From Clostridia bacterium (lineage in GTDB: Bacteria > Bacillota > Clostridia > Oscillospirales > Acutalibacteraceae), in the NCBI GenBank assembly GCA_017379935.1, contig JAFNVC010000030.1:1-45148 (forward strand): a stretch of 45,148 nt of DNA, written 5' to 3'. The notes beneath the pieces are model-generated. The model saw nothing but the letters and a program-made list of their open reading frames with translations, ran no database searches and was not told where the DNA came from. Made by a program: the position numbers and the translations under genes. How positions within the stretch are numbered: position 1 is the first letter of the stretch; the number at the start of each line of letters is the position of its first letter. Positions 31,234 through 39,666 of the stretch are shown one piece after another.

Positions 31234-32448
31234 ATGCGAAAGTGTATCCGAATTTTCAGTGTGATCTGTTTTTTTGCTGCCGGTGCAGTACTGATGCTTC
31301 TGATGATTGGTTATGTCAGAATTCCCGATGTTATGTCGGTTAATGAGTTTGACAAAATCAATGTAGGAAAAACTTATGTCTGTCAGGCACTTGTGAACAC
31401 ATCATCAGAAAAGCGAAACACAGACGAATACATTACCTCGGTAAAGCTCTTTAACATTTTTCCCGTAAAAGATGCAAAAGTTACTGTCACACAGAGGAAA
31501 TACGTTGTTCCGGGCGGCAACGTATTCGGTATACGTCTGTATACAAAAGGCGTTATGGTTATCCGCATTGACGGGGTAACGACCTCGTCGGGTAACGTAA
31601 GTCCGGGGCAAAAGGCCGGACTTAAAGAAGGAGATATGATAATTTCCGTTGAGGGCGTATCTATAACACGCAACAAGGAGTTATCGAAGCTGTTTGCAGA
31701 AAGCGGCGGAAAAACGCTTGAAATGCAAATTGAACGTGACGGTCATATAAAAGAAATAGAATTTACCCCGGTGCTGGCGGATGATTCATCCTATAAGGGC
31801 GGATTATGGATCAGAGACAGTACGGCAGGTATCGGAACAGTTACCTGGTATGACCGTGAAGACGGTGTTTTTGCAGGCTTGGGACATGCAGTATGCGATG
31901 TCGATACGGGAGAAATAATGCCTCTGTCGGGCGGAGATATAGTTGAAGCCCGTGTGACAGGCTGTTATAAGAGCACGTCGGGCAGTGCAGGTGAGCTTTG
32001 CGGTGTATTTTCTTCGGGAACTATCGGTAAATTGTATATCAATTCATCCGCGGGAGTTTTCGGAGTTCTTGATAAATATTCAGATACCGCTGAGGTTTTG
32101 CCGCTTGCGCTTAAACAGGAGGTTGTTGAAGGGCCTGCCCGTATAATCTGTACAATCGATGAAAACGGACCTGCATATTATGATATTGAGATAAAGAAGA
32201 TATTTAAATCCGCTTCAACCGGTCAGCGAAATATGACTGTAAAGGTTACGGATGAAAGACTGATTAATGTTACGGGCGGAATAGTGCAGGGTATGAGCGG
32301 AAGTCCGATTATACAGAACGGAATGCTGGTAGGTGCAGTTACTCATGTTTTTCTTGATGACTGCACCGAAGGCTACGGGATTTTTGCCGAAAATATGCTG
32401 GATACGGCAAAAAATATCTCTGCTCTGGAAGAAAGAAAAGCCTCATAG
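31234..32448 (+). CDS. spoIVB: SpoIVB peptidase
   Basis: Forespore-secreted serine protease that triggers SpoIVFB processing of pro-SigmaK. The 404-residue product has an N-terminal membrane anchor (about 5-28), a PDZ domain (about 105-180, SPGQKAGLKEGDMIISV), and the S55 peptidase domain. The catalytic residues match Bacillus subtilis by spacing: His218 (GLGHAV), Asp340 (VTDERL) and Ser355 (GMSGSPII), where Asp and Ser are 15 apart as in B. subtilis D363/S378. Start ATG after GGAGG. It lies upstream of spo0A, the conserved neighbour in spore-formers, separated by a terminator. Confidence 0.96.
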   Translation: MRKCIRIFSVICFFAAGAVLMLLMIGYVRIPDVMSVNEFDKINVGKTYVCQALVNTSSEKRNTDEYITSVKLFNIFPVKDAKVTVTQRKYVVPGGNVFGIRLYTKGVMVIRIDGVTTSSGNVSPGQKAGLKEGDMIISVEGVSITRNKELSKLFAESGGKTLEMQIERDGHIKEIEFTPVLADDSSYKGGLWIRDSTAGIGTVTWYDREDGVFAGLGHAVCDVDTGEIMPLSGGDIVEARVTGCYKSTSGSAGELCGVFSSGTIGKLYINSSAGVFGVLDKYSDTAEVLPLALKQEVVEGPARIICTIDENGPAYYDIEIKKIFKSASTGQRNMTVKVTDERLINVTGGIVQGMSGSPIIQNGMLVGAVTHVFLDDCTEGYGIFAENMLDTAKNISALEERKAS

Positions 32449-32456
32449 CTTATTTT

Positions 32457-32490
32457 AAACCACGTCAGATGTATTTCTGCGTGGTTTTTT
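32457..32490 (+). terminator. Intrinsic terminator after spoIVB
   Basis: Stem AAACCACG (32457-32464) / CGTGGTTT (32480-32487), inner CAG/CTG pairing, followed by a T-run to 32490. Confidence 0.82.
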
Positions 32491-32535
32491 GTCGTTTTTT
32501 GAAAATGAAAAAATATAGTTTTTATCTGTATTATA

Positions 32536-32564
32536 TTGACACTTATTAACCTTTATGGTAACAT
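32536..32564 (+). promoter_or_regulatory. Promoter of spo0A
   Basis: TTGACA (32536-32541) and TAACAT (32559-32564) with a 17-bp spacer, about 32 bp upstream of the spo0A ATG. This is a vegetative-type promoter. Confidence 0.7.
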
Positions 32565-32596
32565 AAATGTGAAAATAATTCACGGAGGTTGATTTT

Positions 32597-33352
32597 ATGG
32601 AAACAAATTTAAAGGTTATGGTAGCAGAAAACAGTGATTTCGGTCAGAATTGTGTCAGTTCACTCGTTTCGTTGGGATATAATGCTGTTCCGGTAGAAAA
32701 AGACGGAGCTCAGCTTCTTTCACGACTGAAATTTGAAAATCCGGATATAATCATTATGGATGCTTTTATGCTCCACATTGATGCTTTGGGTGTTATGAAG
32801 CAGATAGGTCAGATGAAGGATATCAGAAAGCCTGTTATGATAGTTCTCTCAAGCGTTGATAATCAGCATTTCGAAAACGAGGTTATTTCTGCGGGTGCGG
32901 ATTATTATTTTCTTAAGCCTGTTGATGTTGCCACAATAACTGAACGCCTTTCGCAGATAACCGGCTGGAAGACGAATACTAAGGATGATGACAGATCCAA
33001 GGATATTGAGGTTATTGTTTCTGAAATTATGCATCAGATCGGAGTACCTGCACATATTAAGGGTTATGTTTACTTAAGGGAGGCAATTATTGTTTCTGTC
33101 AATAATACCGAAATGATGGGATCTGTTACAAAGCTGCTTTATCCTCATGTTGCGAAGAAGTTCAAGACTACGTCGTCGCGTGTTGAGAGAGCGATAAGAC
33201 ACGCGATCGAGGTTGCGTGGGACAGGGGAGATGTTGATGTTCTCAGCTCATATTTCGGCTACACTATTCAGTCATCAAGAGGTAAGCCGACGAACTCTGA
33301 GTTTATAGCTATGATTGCAGACAGACTGCGTCTGCAGATGCATGTCTCCTGA
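32597..33352 (+). CDS. spo0A: Sporulation master regulator Spo0A
   Basis: Response regulator that commits the cell to sporulation. The 251-residue protein has a receiver domain (about 4-125) and a Spo0A DNA-binding domain (about 140-251). Asp55 (IIIMDAFM) is the phosphoacceptor and Lys107 (FLKP) is conserved, but the usual acidic pair of strand 1 (ADDN) is AENS, so one Asp is Glu and the other Asn. The recognition helix [17 protein letters not shown] and the end [17 protein letters not shown] are nearly identical to B. subtilis. Start ATG with GGAGG. Located after spoIVB. Confidence 0.97.
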   Translation: METNLKVMVAENSDFGQNCVSSLVSLGYNAVPVEKDGAQLLSRLKFENPDIIIMDAFMLHIDALGVMKQIGQMKDIRKPVMIVLSSVDNQHFENEVISAGADYYFLKPVDVATITERLSQITGWKTNTKDDDRSKDIEVIVSEIMHQIGVPAHIKGYVYLREAIIVSVNNTEMMGSVTKLLYPHVAKKFKTTSSRVERAIRHAIEVAWDRGDVDVLSSYFGYTIQSSRGKPTNSEFIAMIADRLRLQMHVS

Positions 33353-33362
33353 TTGTATTTTA

Positions 33363-33420
33363 AGCGGTATTTGAAAGAGTTCAGCAGATGTCTTTAACTT
33401 TTAAATACCGCTGTTTTTTT
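33363..33420 (+). terminator. Intrinsic terminator after spo0A
   Basis: A 10-bp stem AGCGGTATTT (33363-33372) / AAATACCGCT (33403-33412) with a 30-nt loop that can partly pair, then a T-run 33414-33420. Confidence 0.78.
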
Positions 33421-33477
33421 CTTATAAAGCACTTGAAAATTATTTTAATATTTTTCAAAAATATTAGTTAAAAAGTG

Positions 33478-33506
33478 TTGACAAATGTATTTTACTTTGA
33501 TATAAT
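33478..33506 (+). promoter_or_regulatory. Consensus promoter of tRNA-Leu (plus copy)
   Basis: Perfect TTGACA (33478-33483) and TATAAT (33501-33506) with a 17-bp spacer; the tRNA starts 33 bp further on. Confidence 0.92.
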
Positions 33507-33539
33507 ATCAATCGTTCCGCAAGGGACATAACTGAATAT

Positions 33540-33623
33540 GCGAGAGTGGCGGAATCGGCAGACGCGCACGTTTGAGGGGCGTGTGGTAATCCCGTACGGG
33601 TTCAAGTCCCGTCTCTCGCACCA
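33540..33623 (+). tRNA. tRNA-Leu (anticodon GAG), second identical copy
   Basis: 84 nt, same sequence as the minus-strand copy at 24273, with acceptor stem GCGAGAG/CTCTCGC, anticodon GAG and encoded CCA. The leader between the promoter and the tRNA is also similar to that of the first copy. Oriented opposite to the first. Confidence 0.97.
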
Positions 33624-33630
33624 CTCAAAC

Positions 33631-33658
33631 GGACAGGACTTTAAGTTCTGTCCATTTT
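33631..33658 (+). terminator. Intrinsic terminator after tRNA-Leu (plus)
   Basis: An 8-bp stem GGACAGGA (33631-33638) / TTCTGTCC (33646-33653) with one G-U pair, loop of seven, then ATTTTTG. Confidence 0.82.
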
Positions 33659-33682
33659 TGCATATCTATAATTTCAAAACAA

Positions 33683-33711
33683 TTGATTATACTTTTCAAA
33701 TATGTTATAAT
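33683..33711 (+). promoter_or_regulatory. Promoter of the methyltransferase-GH63 operon
   Basis: TTGATT (33683-33688) and TATAAT (33706-33711) with a 17-bp spacer, 35 bp before the ATG at 33747. Confidence 0.75.
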
Positions 33712-33746
33712 ACACCCGTATTTTATCTAATTTTACGGAGGATTCT

Positions 33747-34907
33747 ATGTCCGAGCTCAGAGAATGTATATATAAAATTTTTGAAAATAATATAACCAAA
33801 ATGGTAATCAGCAAGCCTGTCAGCAAGCAGGCTGAATTTAAAAAAATCACTATTAATCTTCTGAAGGACTGTTATCAGATAACGAAGTTTACCGATAAGC
33901 AGGTTTTTCACGAGAATATAAGATCTGATGCAATTGCCGAAAGAGTTGCAGTGCTTACCGACGGTAATTATCTGCAGATTAACGCATGGTCGGACGATAA
34001 AGAAATCTCTGTCTCTGTAACTAAAAAGGGTAAGCTGTTCTACAAAGCAAAGAACATTTCGGGAACGGCAACCCCCGCTAAGCAGGAGCACAACAGACAA
34101 AAGCAGTATATTCTTCCCGAGGGTGAGGTTATAGCACCTCTTGTTGATATGGGGATTTTTACAAAAGAGGGTAAGGTTGTCAATTCCATGTACGATAAGT
34201 ACAAGCAGATCAACCGATTTATCGAAATTATTGACGATTCCGTAAAGCAGTCCGATTATAAAAAGCTGAATATCATCGACTTCGGCTGCGGTAAGTCATA
34301 TCTTACCTTTATCGTATATTATTATCTGACCGAAATCAAAAGGATTGATACGACGATTATCGGCCTTGATCTGAAAAAGGATGTTATCGAAAAGTGTAAC
34401 AGGGCAGCTGAAAAGTACGGCTATAATAATCTTCGCTTTGAGCTTGGCGATATCAACGGCTATAAGTGTCCGTTTGATGTTGATATGGTTATAACGCTTC
34501 ACGCCTGCGATACGGCGACGGATTTTGCGCTTTATAATGCCGTCAACTGGAATGCAAAAATGATTTTTTCCGTTCCTTGCTGTCAGCACGAGTTTAACAA
34601 GCAGATGAAAACCGAAAACCTTGAAATATTGACTCGTTACGGCATCATTCAGGAAAGATTTTCCGCTCTGCTGACTGATTCTGTCCGTGCTAATCTTCTT
34701 GAATATGCAGGCTATAAAACACAACTTCTTGAGTTTATTGATTTAGCCCATACTCCGAAGAACATACTCATCCGTGCTGTCAGAAAGCAGGGCCAATCTG
34801 CAAAGGTTAAGGGAAAATATCTTGCTGAGGTTGACAGAGCAATCAAGGAATTTAATGTAGACCCTACTCTGTACAGATTGTTGGTAAAGGAGAAAAACAA
34901 TGATTAG
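33747..34907 (+). CDS. Class I SAM-dependent methyltransferase (Methyltransf_32-like)
   Basis: A 386-residue protein with an N-terminal unknown region (1-165) and a methyltransferase domain (about 170-345). Motif I is NIIDFGCGKSYLTFIVYYY (from about 174), strand-2 acidic residue in IIGLDLK, and the sequence MVITLHACDTATD ... FSVPCCQHE marks the group with a CCQH motif. Substrate unknown; members of this group are suspected RNA methyltransferases. It overlaps the GH63-like gene by 8 bp (34900-34907) and is the first gene after the tRNA-Leu terminator. RBS CGGAGG. Confidence 0.8.
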   Translation: MSELRECIYKIFENNITKMVISKPVSKQAEFKKITINLLKDCYQITKFTDKQVFHENIRSDAIAERVAVLTDGNYLQINAWSDDKEISVSVTKKGKLFYKAKNISGTATPAKQEHNRQKQYILPEGEVIAPLVDMGIFTKEGKVVNSMYDKYKQINRFIEIIDDSVKQSDYKKLNIIDFGCGKSYLTFIVYYYLTEIKRIDTTIIGLDLKKDVIEKCNRAAEKYGYNNLRFELGDINGYKCPFDVDMVITLHACDTATDFALYNAVNWNAKMIFSVPCCQHEFNKQMKTENLEILTRYGIIQERFSALLTDSVRANLLEYAGYKTQLLEFIDLAHTPKNILIRAVRKQGQSAKVKGKYLAEVDRAIKEFNVDPTLYRLLVKEKNND

Positions 34908-36426
34908 CTTTAAGCAGAATAATGAAATTACATACGATGATAAAGACCTGATGCAGGAGAACAGCTTCATCAATGCCGAAGTTGATAAAACGCCGCTTCC
35001 TGAGTTTTCGAAAATTAAAGACCTCCTTCCTGAGCCGATATGGGAAGGTCACAATGATTATCTTGATTGTTATTACAAAGCATGGCAGATTGCCTTTTCT
35101 AATATCCGTCAGCCGAAAGAGGGAACAGGCTTTGTTTCAAATTATATTGATGCGGCATTTAACGGTTGTATATTTATGTGGGATTCCGCATTTATGCTTA
35201 TGTTCGGTAAATATGCAAAGAAGATTTTTAATTTTCAGGGAACACTTGATAACTTTTATTCGCATCAGCACGTTGACGGCTTTATCTGCAGACAGATTGA
35301 AGAGGACAGCGGTAATGATATTTTTGCCCGTCACGACCCTTCGTCAACGGGTCCGGAGGTTCTCGCGTGGTGTGAATGGGATTACTTTCTGAACTTTGGC
35401 GATAAGGAGCGTCTGGCACGCGTTTATCCGTGCCTTGTCGCTTATCATCAGTGGATGAGAGAACACTTCACCTGGCGTGACGGTACATATTTTTCATCGG
35501 GATACGGATGCGGTATGGATAACTGTCCGAGACTAGAGGAAAAGTATCACGTTTGCTACGATCACGGTCATATGATATGGGTAGATGCTTGTATGCAGGA
35601 GCTGAATGCGTGTAATATACTGCTGAAAATGTCCGAGGTGCTCGGAAGAAGCGAGTTTGTTGCAGAGCTTGAGGAAGAACGTGATAATCTTAAAAAGGTC
35701 ATAAACGAAAAGCTCTGGGACGATGAAACAAAATTCTATTATGATTTGCGTAAGGATAATACATTTAACTACGTCAAGCATATCGGAGCTTTCTGGTCGC
35801 TTATTTCAAAGTGTGTTCCTGATGACAGAAGCGAGGATTTTATCGCTCATCTCGACAACGAAAGCGAGTTTAAAACAGAGCACAGAGTACCGACCTTATC
35901 CCGCGATCACGAGGAATATAACCCTGCGGGAGGTTATTGGTGCGGTTCGGTGTGGTCGCCTACGAACTATATGGTTCTCAAGGGGCTTGATCAGTACAGC
36001 AAGCATCGGCTCGCTTATGACATTGCCTGTGCGCATCTTGATGCTGTTGTCAGCGTGTTTAAGGATACAGGTACGGTCTTTGAAAATTACGCGCCCGAAA
36101 GAGTTGAGGGTGTATTCAAAAGAGGCAGCTCCTCTATGAGTGATTTCGTGGGCTGGACAGGCTTGTCTCCGATATCAATTATGTTTGAATATGTCTTTGG
36201 TATAAAGCCGAATGCCGCGGAAAATAAAATAACCTGGCATATCAATCTCTGTGAGCGCCACGGCGTCGAAAAATATCCCTTCGGCAATAACGGAGAGCTT
36301 ACACTCATTTGTGAGGAAAGAAATGATACGTCTCAGACTCCTGCTGTCACAATCGAAGCTGACGTTCCCGTAACTGTTCAGCTGATATGGGATGAGGGCA
36401 GAAAGTCAAAAACTATAACAGTATAA
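34900..36426 (+). CDS. GH63/trehalase-like glycosidase (MGH1-like domain)
   Basis: A 508-residue (alpha/alpha)6-barrel-type glycosidase. Motifs: FMWDSAFML with Asp95, GCGMDNCPRL with Asp205, the candidate general acid of GH63-type enzymes, SVWSPTNYMVLKGL, and TVFENYAPE with the candidate base glutamate near residue 398. The closest known relatives are mannosyl-oligosaccharide glucosidase, YgjK and mannosylglycerate hydrolase. Specificity cannot be named. No signal peptide, so cytoplasmic. It overlaps the methyltransferase gene by 8 bp and is followed by a terminator shared with the convergent PlsC gene. Confidence 0.8.
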   Translation: MISFKQNNEITYDDKDLMQENSFINAEVDKTPLPEFSKIKDLLPEPIWEGHNDYLDCYYKAWQIAFSNIRQPKEGTGFVSNYIDAAFNGCIFMWDSAFMLMFGKYAKKIFNFQGTLDNFYSHQHVDGFICRQIEEDSGNDIFARHDPSSTGPEVLAWCEWDYFLNFGDKERLARVYPCLVAYHQWMREHFTWRDGTYFSSGYGCGMDNCPRLEEKYHVCYDHGHMIWVDACMQELNACNILLKMSEVLGRSEFVAELEEERDNLKKVINEKLWDDETKFYYDLRKDNTFNYVKHIGAFWSLISKCVPDDRSEDFIAHLDNESEFKTEHRVPTLSRDHEEYNPAGGYWCGSVWSPTNYMVLKGLDQYSKHRLAYDIACAHLDAVVSVFKDTGTVFENYAPERVEGVFKRGSSSMSDFVGWTGLSPISIMFEYVFGIKPNAAENKITWHINLCERHGVEKYPFGNNGELTLICEERNDTSQTPAVTIEADVPVTVQLIWDEGRKSKTITV

Positions 36427-36430
36427 AAAT

Positions 36431-36457
36431 AATCGCCTCGGAATTTCCGGGGCGATT
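36431..36457. terminator. Bidirectional intrinsic terminator (GH63-like / PlsC-2)
   Basis: An 11-bp stem AATCGCCTCGG (36431-36441) / CCGGGGCGATT (36447-36457) with one G-U pair and 5-nt loop, between convergent genes. The minus strand continues ATTTTTAT. Confidence 0.82.
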
Positions 36458-36463
36458 GTAATT

Positions 36464-37645
36464 TTATTTGTATTCCTTGCCGATTAAATATCTCCACGCG
36501 GCAACATATTTTGCTGCTGCACGCGGCTTCTGACTCTGGATGTAAAGATAATAGTCAGGGGAGACAATGATGAGTGCCTCGATTGATACATTCAGGACAA
36601 GCTTGATATCCTTGTGCATCAGCGTTATTGATGAGTTTTCGCCAAGAACAACCTCGAAACGGTCTTTGTAAAGCTTTATCGTTGCGTCATCGGAAAGAGG
36701 CTTTTTACGGTGCTTGATAATCGTTGAAACAATCTGATGCTCTTCCTCAAAAACCAGCTCATCGGGGCTGTTAAGGACTCTCTGCTTCCATTCGTTTTTC
36801 TGCCACTTGTCCCAGTCGAGAATAGTGCCGAAATGAAGCCCTGTGCCTGTGTCGTGGAAGAAGCCGTCAAATTTCATCTCAACCTTATATCCGCAATGGT
36901 CGCAGGTGAGATAATTGCCGCTCGAATGTAAGCCGCCTACAGCCTTGCATTCAGGGCACATATAAAGGATGCGCTCAACGCATTCGGCAAGACGCTTACC
37001 TTTGTATTCTTTTTTCTGCTTCTTCTGGAATTCGTAGTCGTTATGATATATGTCTCTGGCGATTGCCTCGTTGACCTCTTCAACACTCATCCGTGCGAGC
37101 TCTTCAGGAGAATATTCACGGACAACCTTACCGTGAACGGGACCTCTGCGGATTTTTCTTGCCCATTTCGGTGCGTGCATATATCCGCCCGTCAGCTTGA
37201 AGGTGATTAGAGCACCGCCGCTGTCCTTGACAAGCTTACCTGTTCGGGGTGAGAAAAATCCTGTTTCGCCATTTGGAGTCATAGCACCCTCAGCGTAGAT
37301 GCTGACGGGGATGCCCTGCTTTATGCTTGCGATTACCTGCTTGTTAAGCTCGGATGTGGGCAGCTCACGGTGCTTGACTATTACGCCGCCCAGCTTTTCG
37401 AGCACGATGTCGGTGAACTTACTTCGTGCAAGGTGATCGCTGATAACAAAACGGATATAACGCCTGAATGCGATGAGCTCATAGCCGGGATCCATACCGT
37501 CGGCGTGGTTTCCGATTACGATGAATGCTTTGTGCTTGGGCTTGTACGGTTCAATTTTAGCGTGGCAGTATTTGAGTGCAATCCAGCCGAACATACGGCG
37601 GATTGAGTTTACTGCAAAGCTGCGAAGTCTGTATTTATAATTCAT
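36464..37645 (-). CDS. Second PlsC-like acyltransferase with zinc ribbon
   Basis: A 393-residue paralogue in layout of the gene at 27715. The acyltransferase domain has HX4D at His47-Asp52 (NHADGMD) and the second block YAEGAMTP (Glu119). A zinc ribbon follows, Cys230-x2-Cys233 and Cys248-x2-Cys251, with the same 14-residue gap as in the first protein, then DWDKWQKNEWKQRVL matching DWYKWEREQVKKEVL there. Overall similarity is otherwise low. It follows a secreted metallophosphoesterase gene by 27 bp on the minus strand. The acyl donor and acceptor are unknown. Confidence 0.82.
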   Translation of the reverse strand: MNYKYRLRSFAVNSIRRMFGWIALKYCHAKIEPYKPKHKAFIVIGNHADGMDPGYELIAFRRYIRFVISDHLARSKFTDIVLEKLGGVIVKHRELPTSELNKQVIASIKQGIPVSIYAEGAMTPNGETGFFSPRTGKLVKDSGGALITFKLTGGYMHAPKWARKIRRGPVHGKVVREYSPEELARMSVEEVNEAIARDIYHNDYEFQKKQKKEYKGKRLAECVERILYMCPECKAVGGLHSSGNYLTCDHCGYKVEMKFDGFFHDTGTGLHFGTILDWDKWQKNEWKQRVLNSPDELVFEEEHQIVSTIIKHRKKPLSDDATIKLYKDRFEVVLGENSSITLMHKDIKLVLNVSIEALIIVSPDYYLYIQSQKPRAAAKYVAAWRYLIGKEYK

Positions 37646-37672
37646 AAGGCTTCACCATCCGGTCTTTATTTA

Positions 37673-39391
37673 TTATGCCGCGGGTACAAAGTTTAATCCT
37701 TTAAGTGCGTATTTAAGCATCATTGATGCCCAGAAAATTGCTGTGTCAAAAATACGTGTGAATTTATCTGAAAGATTTGTGATGTTGCTCATCGTGTCAA
37801 CCGTACCGTAGCCGGGGATAGTACCGTTGTTGTCATCGACCCCGTCATCGTCATAAGCGAATGAGTAAAGAAGGGGAGAGATGAGGCCGAGAATTGCATA
37901 TTCAAGAGCGTTAACCTCACCGAAAATTTTAATGCCAAGCTTTGTAAGCTCGTGTGAGATTGAAGAAATTCCGAGGTTAGCGAGAAGCTGATTTGCGAGA
38001 TTTACGAGGAAGAATGAATCGCCGATATTTGCGAAATCAACTCGGAGAATAAGAACGAGTGTTCTCAGAAGCATTGTTACCTCGGTGCTTTCAAGGTCGT
38101 AATATTCAGAGCCTGCATAGTGCATACCGAGGAGGCTCGTTACAAGATGCCACGGTGTTTCGTATTCGCTGTCGGGAATCTCAAGTCCATACTCTGCGGC
38201 AAGCTCCTGGATGCCGCCCTCACCGTAGAACGGTGCATCAAGCATATCAGTCAGCGTGACGACTGCTGCACGGACAAGGTTGTAATAAATCGCATCCTCT
38301 TCAATGCCCATATTGTCAAAGTTGAGGTCTCTGCCGAGTCTGTACTTGATACCGTTATGGAAAAACTCTTTTGCATAAGCTGCAAAATCCTCTGCCATAA
38401 GAGCGATCTGCTCGTCTGTAAAATCGGGTACAGCCGCATCAAGAGCGTCCGTGTCGATGCTGTCGATTGATTTGTTCTCATAACGGATTTCATCATCAGT
38501 TATGTAGAACATTCTGTACTCGAGAGGATACATTGTAAGTGATGTTGTTGCAAAGTCATAGATTACATTGCCGAGAAGACTTGTATATGTTGCGGCGTCA
38601 CTGCAGTGCTCGTGACCTGTGAAAACAAGCTTGATGCCGTGGTCGGCGAAAAGCTCAGCTGTAGAATAATGCCAGCGAACGATGAAGTTACGGCTGATGA
38701 TTCTCTGAACAGGAAGGTGGTCAAGAAGGTTATGGTGCATCATAACGATAGGATACTTGCCGTCTGCCTTGGCAATGTCTGCCTGCTCGAGTACCCAGCT
38801 TAATCTGTCTGTTGTCAGTCCGTCCTCAGTTGACTTTGAAGGGTCGCAGCTGTCAACAGCAATGAGACGGTAATCTTCGCCGAGATCTGCAGTATAAGAG
38901 CAGTTGTCCTCAACAACTGTTAAAGCCTCTTTGTAACCGAACTCGTAGTACACTTCCTTGAAAACCTCGGGTGTGGTTTCGCAGTCATAGCCGAGGTCAT
39001 GGTTACCGTCGATAACGTAAACCTGCTTGCCTGTTTCCTTCTCGAATTTTGCAAGCTTTTCAGCAACGTCAATATGCTGCTGAAGGATAATCTTACCGTC
39101 ATTTGCAAGGTCACCGGGGATGAGGACGAAATCGACGTCATCGTTTTCGGCACACTGACGAAGAAACTCATCAATAATAAAACCGCTTTCGTGCTCCATC
39201 TGAGCGCGTCGGTTAGCGTAGTAGAAAATCGGGTCATCCGTGTAGTGCTCGACAGGCTCTGTCGGCTCTACATAGTGAAGGTCAGATGCGACAGCAAAGC
39301 TCATTGTGTTGTCGTCCTGAGCGTATGCGCCGATAACAACGGCTGACATAAGCATTGAAATCGCAAGAATTACTGAAATAATCTTTTTCAT
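37673..39391 (-). CDS. Secreted calcineurin-like metallophosphoesterase
   Basis: A 572-residue exported protein with a clear signal peptide (about 1-24, ending GAYA). The two-metal calcineurin motifs are in order: SDLHY (Asp-x-His), PGDLAND, GNHDLGYD, MHHNLL and GHEHCSD. The C-terminal 250 residues are acidic and hydrophobic, with no known domain that I recognise. It probably cleaves phosphate esters outside the cell. It is the first gene of a minus operon with the PlsC-like gene, which is unusual. Promoter TTGACA-17-TAAAAT lies upstream; start ATG with AGAGGTTG. Confidence 0.87.
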   Translation of the reverse strand: MKKIISVILAISMLMSAVVIGAYAQDDNTMSFAVASDLHYVEPTEPVEHYTDDPIFYYANRRAQMEHESGFIIDEFLRQCAENDDVDFVLIPGDLANDGKIILQQHIDVAEKLAKFEKETGKQVYVIDGNHDLGYDCETTPEVFKEVYYEFGYKEALTVVEDNCSYTADLGEDYRLIAVDSCDPSKSTEDGLTTDRLSWVLEQADIAKADGKYPIVMMHHNLLDHLPVQRIISRNFIVRWHYSTAELFADHGIKLVFTGHEHCSDAATYTSLLGNVIYDFATTSLTMYPLEYRMFYITDDEIRYENKSIDSIDTDALDAAVPDFTDEQIALMAEDFAAYAKEFFHNGIKYRLGRDLNFDNMGIEEDAIYYNLVRAAVVTLTDMLDAPFYGEGGIQELAAEYGLEIPDSEYETPWHLVTSLLGMHYAGSEYYDLESTEVTMLLRTLVLILRVDFANIGDSFFLVNLANQLLANLGISSISHELTKLGIKIFGEVNALEYAILGLISPLLYSFAYDDDGVDDNNGTIPGYGTVDTMSNITNLSDKFTRIFDTAIFWASMMLKYALKGLNFVPAA

Positions 39392-39423
39392 ACTTCAACC
39401 TCTTTCACAAAATATTTCATTTT

Positions 39424-39452
39424 ATTTTACCATTTGCTTAATTTTTTGTCAA
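39424..39452 (-). promoter_or_regulatory. Promoter of the metallophosphoesterase operon
   Basis: Minus strand TTGACA (39452-39447) and TAAAAT (39429-39424) with a 17-bp spacer, about 32 bp before the ATG at 39391. Confidence 0.82.
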
Positions 39453-39479
39453 TATAGCATATATCTTATAAAAACAAAA

Positions 39480-39506
39480 ACTCCCGTTCCGATTAAGAAC
39501 GGGAGT
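39480..39506 (-). terminator. Intrinsic terminator after tRNA-Lys
   Basis: A 10-bp perfect stem ACTCCCGTTC (39480-39489) / GAACGGGAGT (39497-39506), immediately after the tRNA CCA, with a T-rich tail on the minus strand. Confidence 0.88.
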
Positions 39507-39582
39507 TGGTGACTCACCGGGGATTCGAACCCCGGACACCTTGATTAAAAGTCAAGTGCTCTGCCAACTGAGCTAGTGAATC
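39507..39582 (-). tRNA. tRNA-Lys (anticodon UUU)
   Basis: A 76-nt tRNA. The acceptor stem is GATTCAC paired with GTGAGTC (one G-U pair), D arm AGCTCAGTTGGCAGAGC, anticodon loop CTTTTAA (anticodon TTT) closed by CTTGA/TCAAG, T arm GGGGTTCGAATCCCC and encoded CCA. Confidence 0.97.
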
Positions 39583-39605
39583 ATATGCGCATTTGACGCT
39601 TGAAT

Positions 39606-39634
39606 ATAATATATTATTTACAAGGAAATGTCAA
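39606..39634 (-). promoter_or_regulatory. Promoter of tRNA-Lys
   Basis: Minus strand TTGACA (39634-39629) and TATTAT (39611-39606) with a 17-bp spacer. The sequence before the -35 box (AAAAAGGCTTGACAT) is the same as that upstream of the minus tRNA-Leu. Confidence 0.82.
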
Positions 39635-39666
39635 GCCTTTTTGTTAAATTTTTTATTTATTTTATC

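Noticed and set aside
32486-32505. A Spo0A box (TGTCGAA-like) upstream of spo0A
   Set aside because: TTTTGTCGTTTTTTGAA matches only five of seven core bases and overlaps the T-run of the spoIVB terminator.
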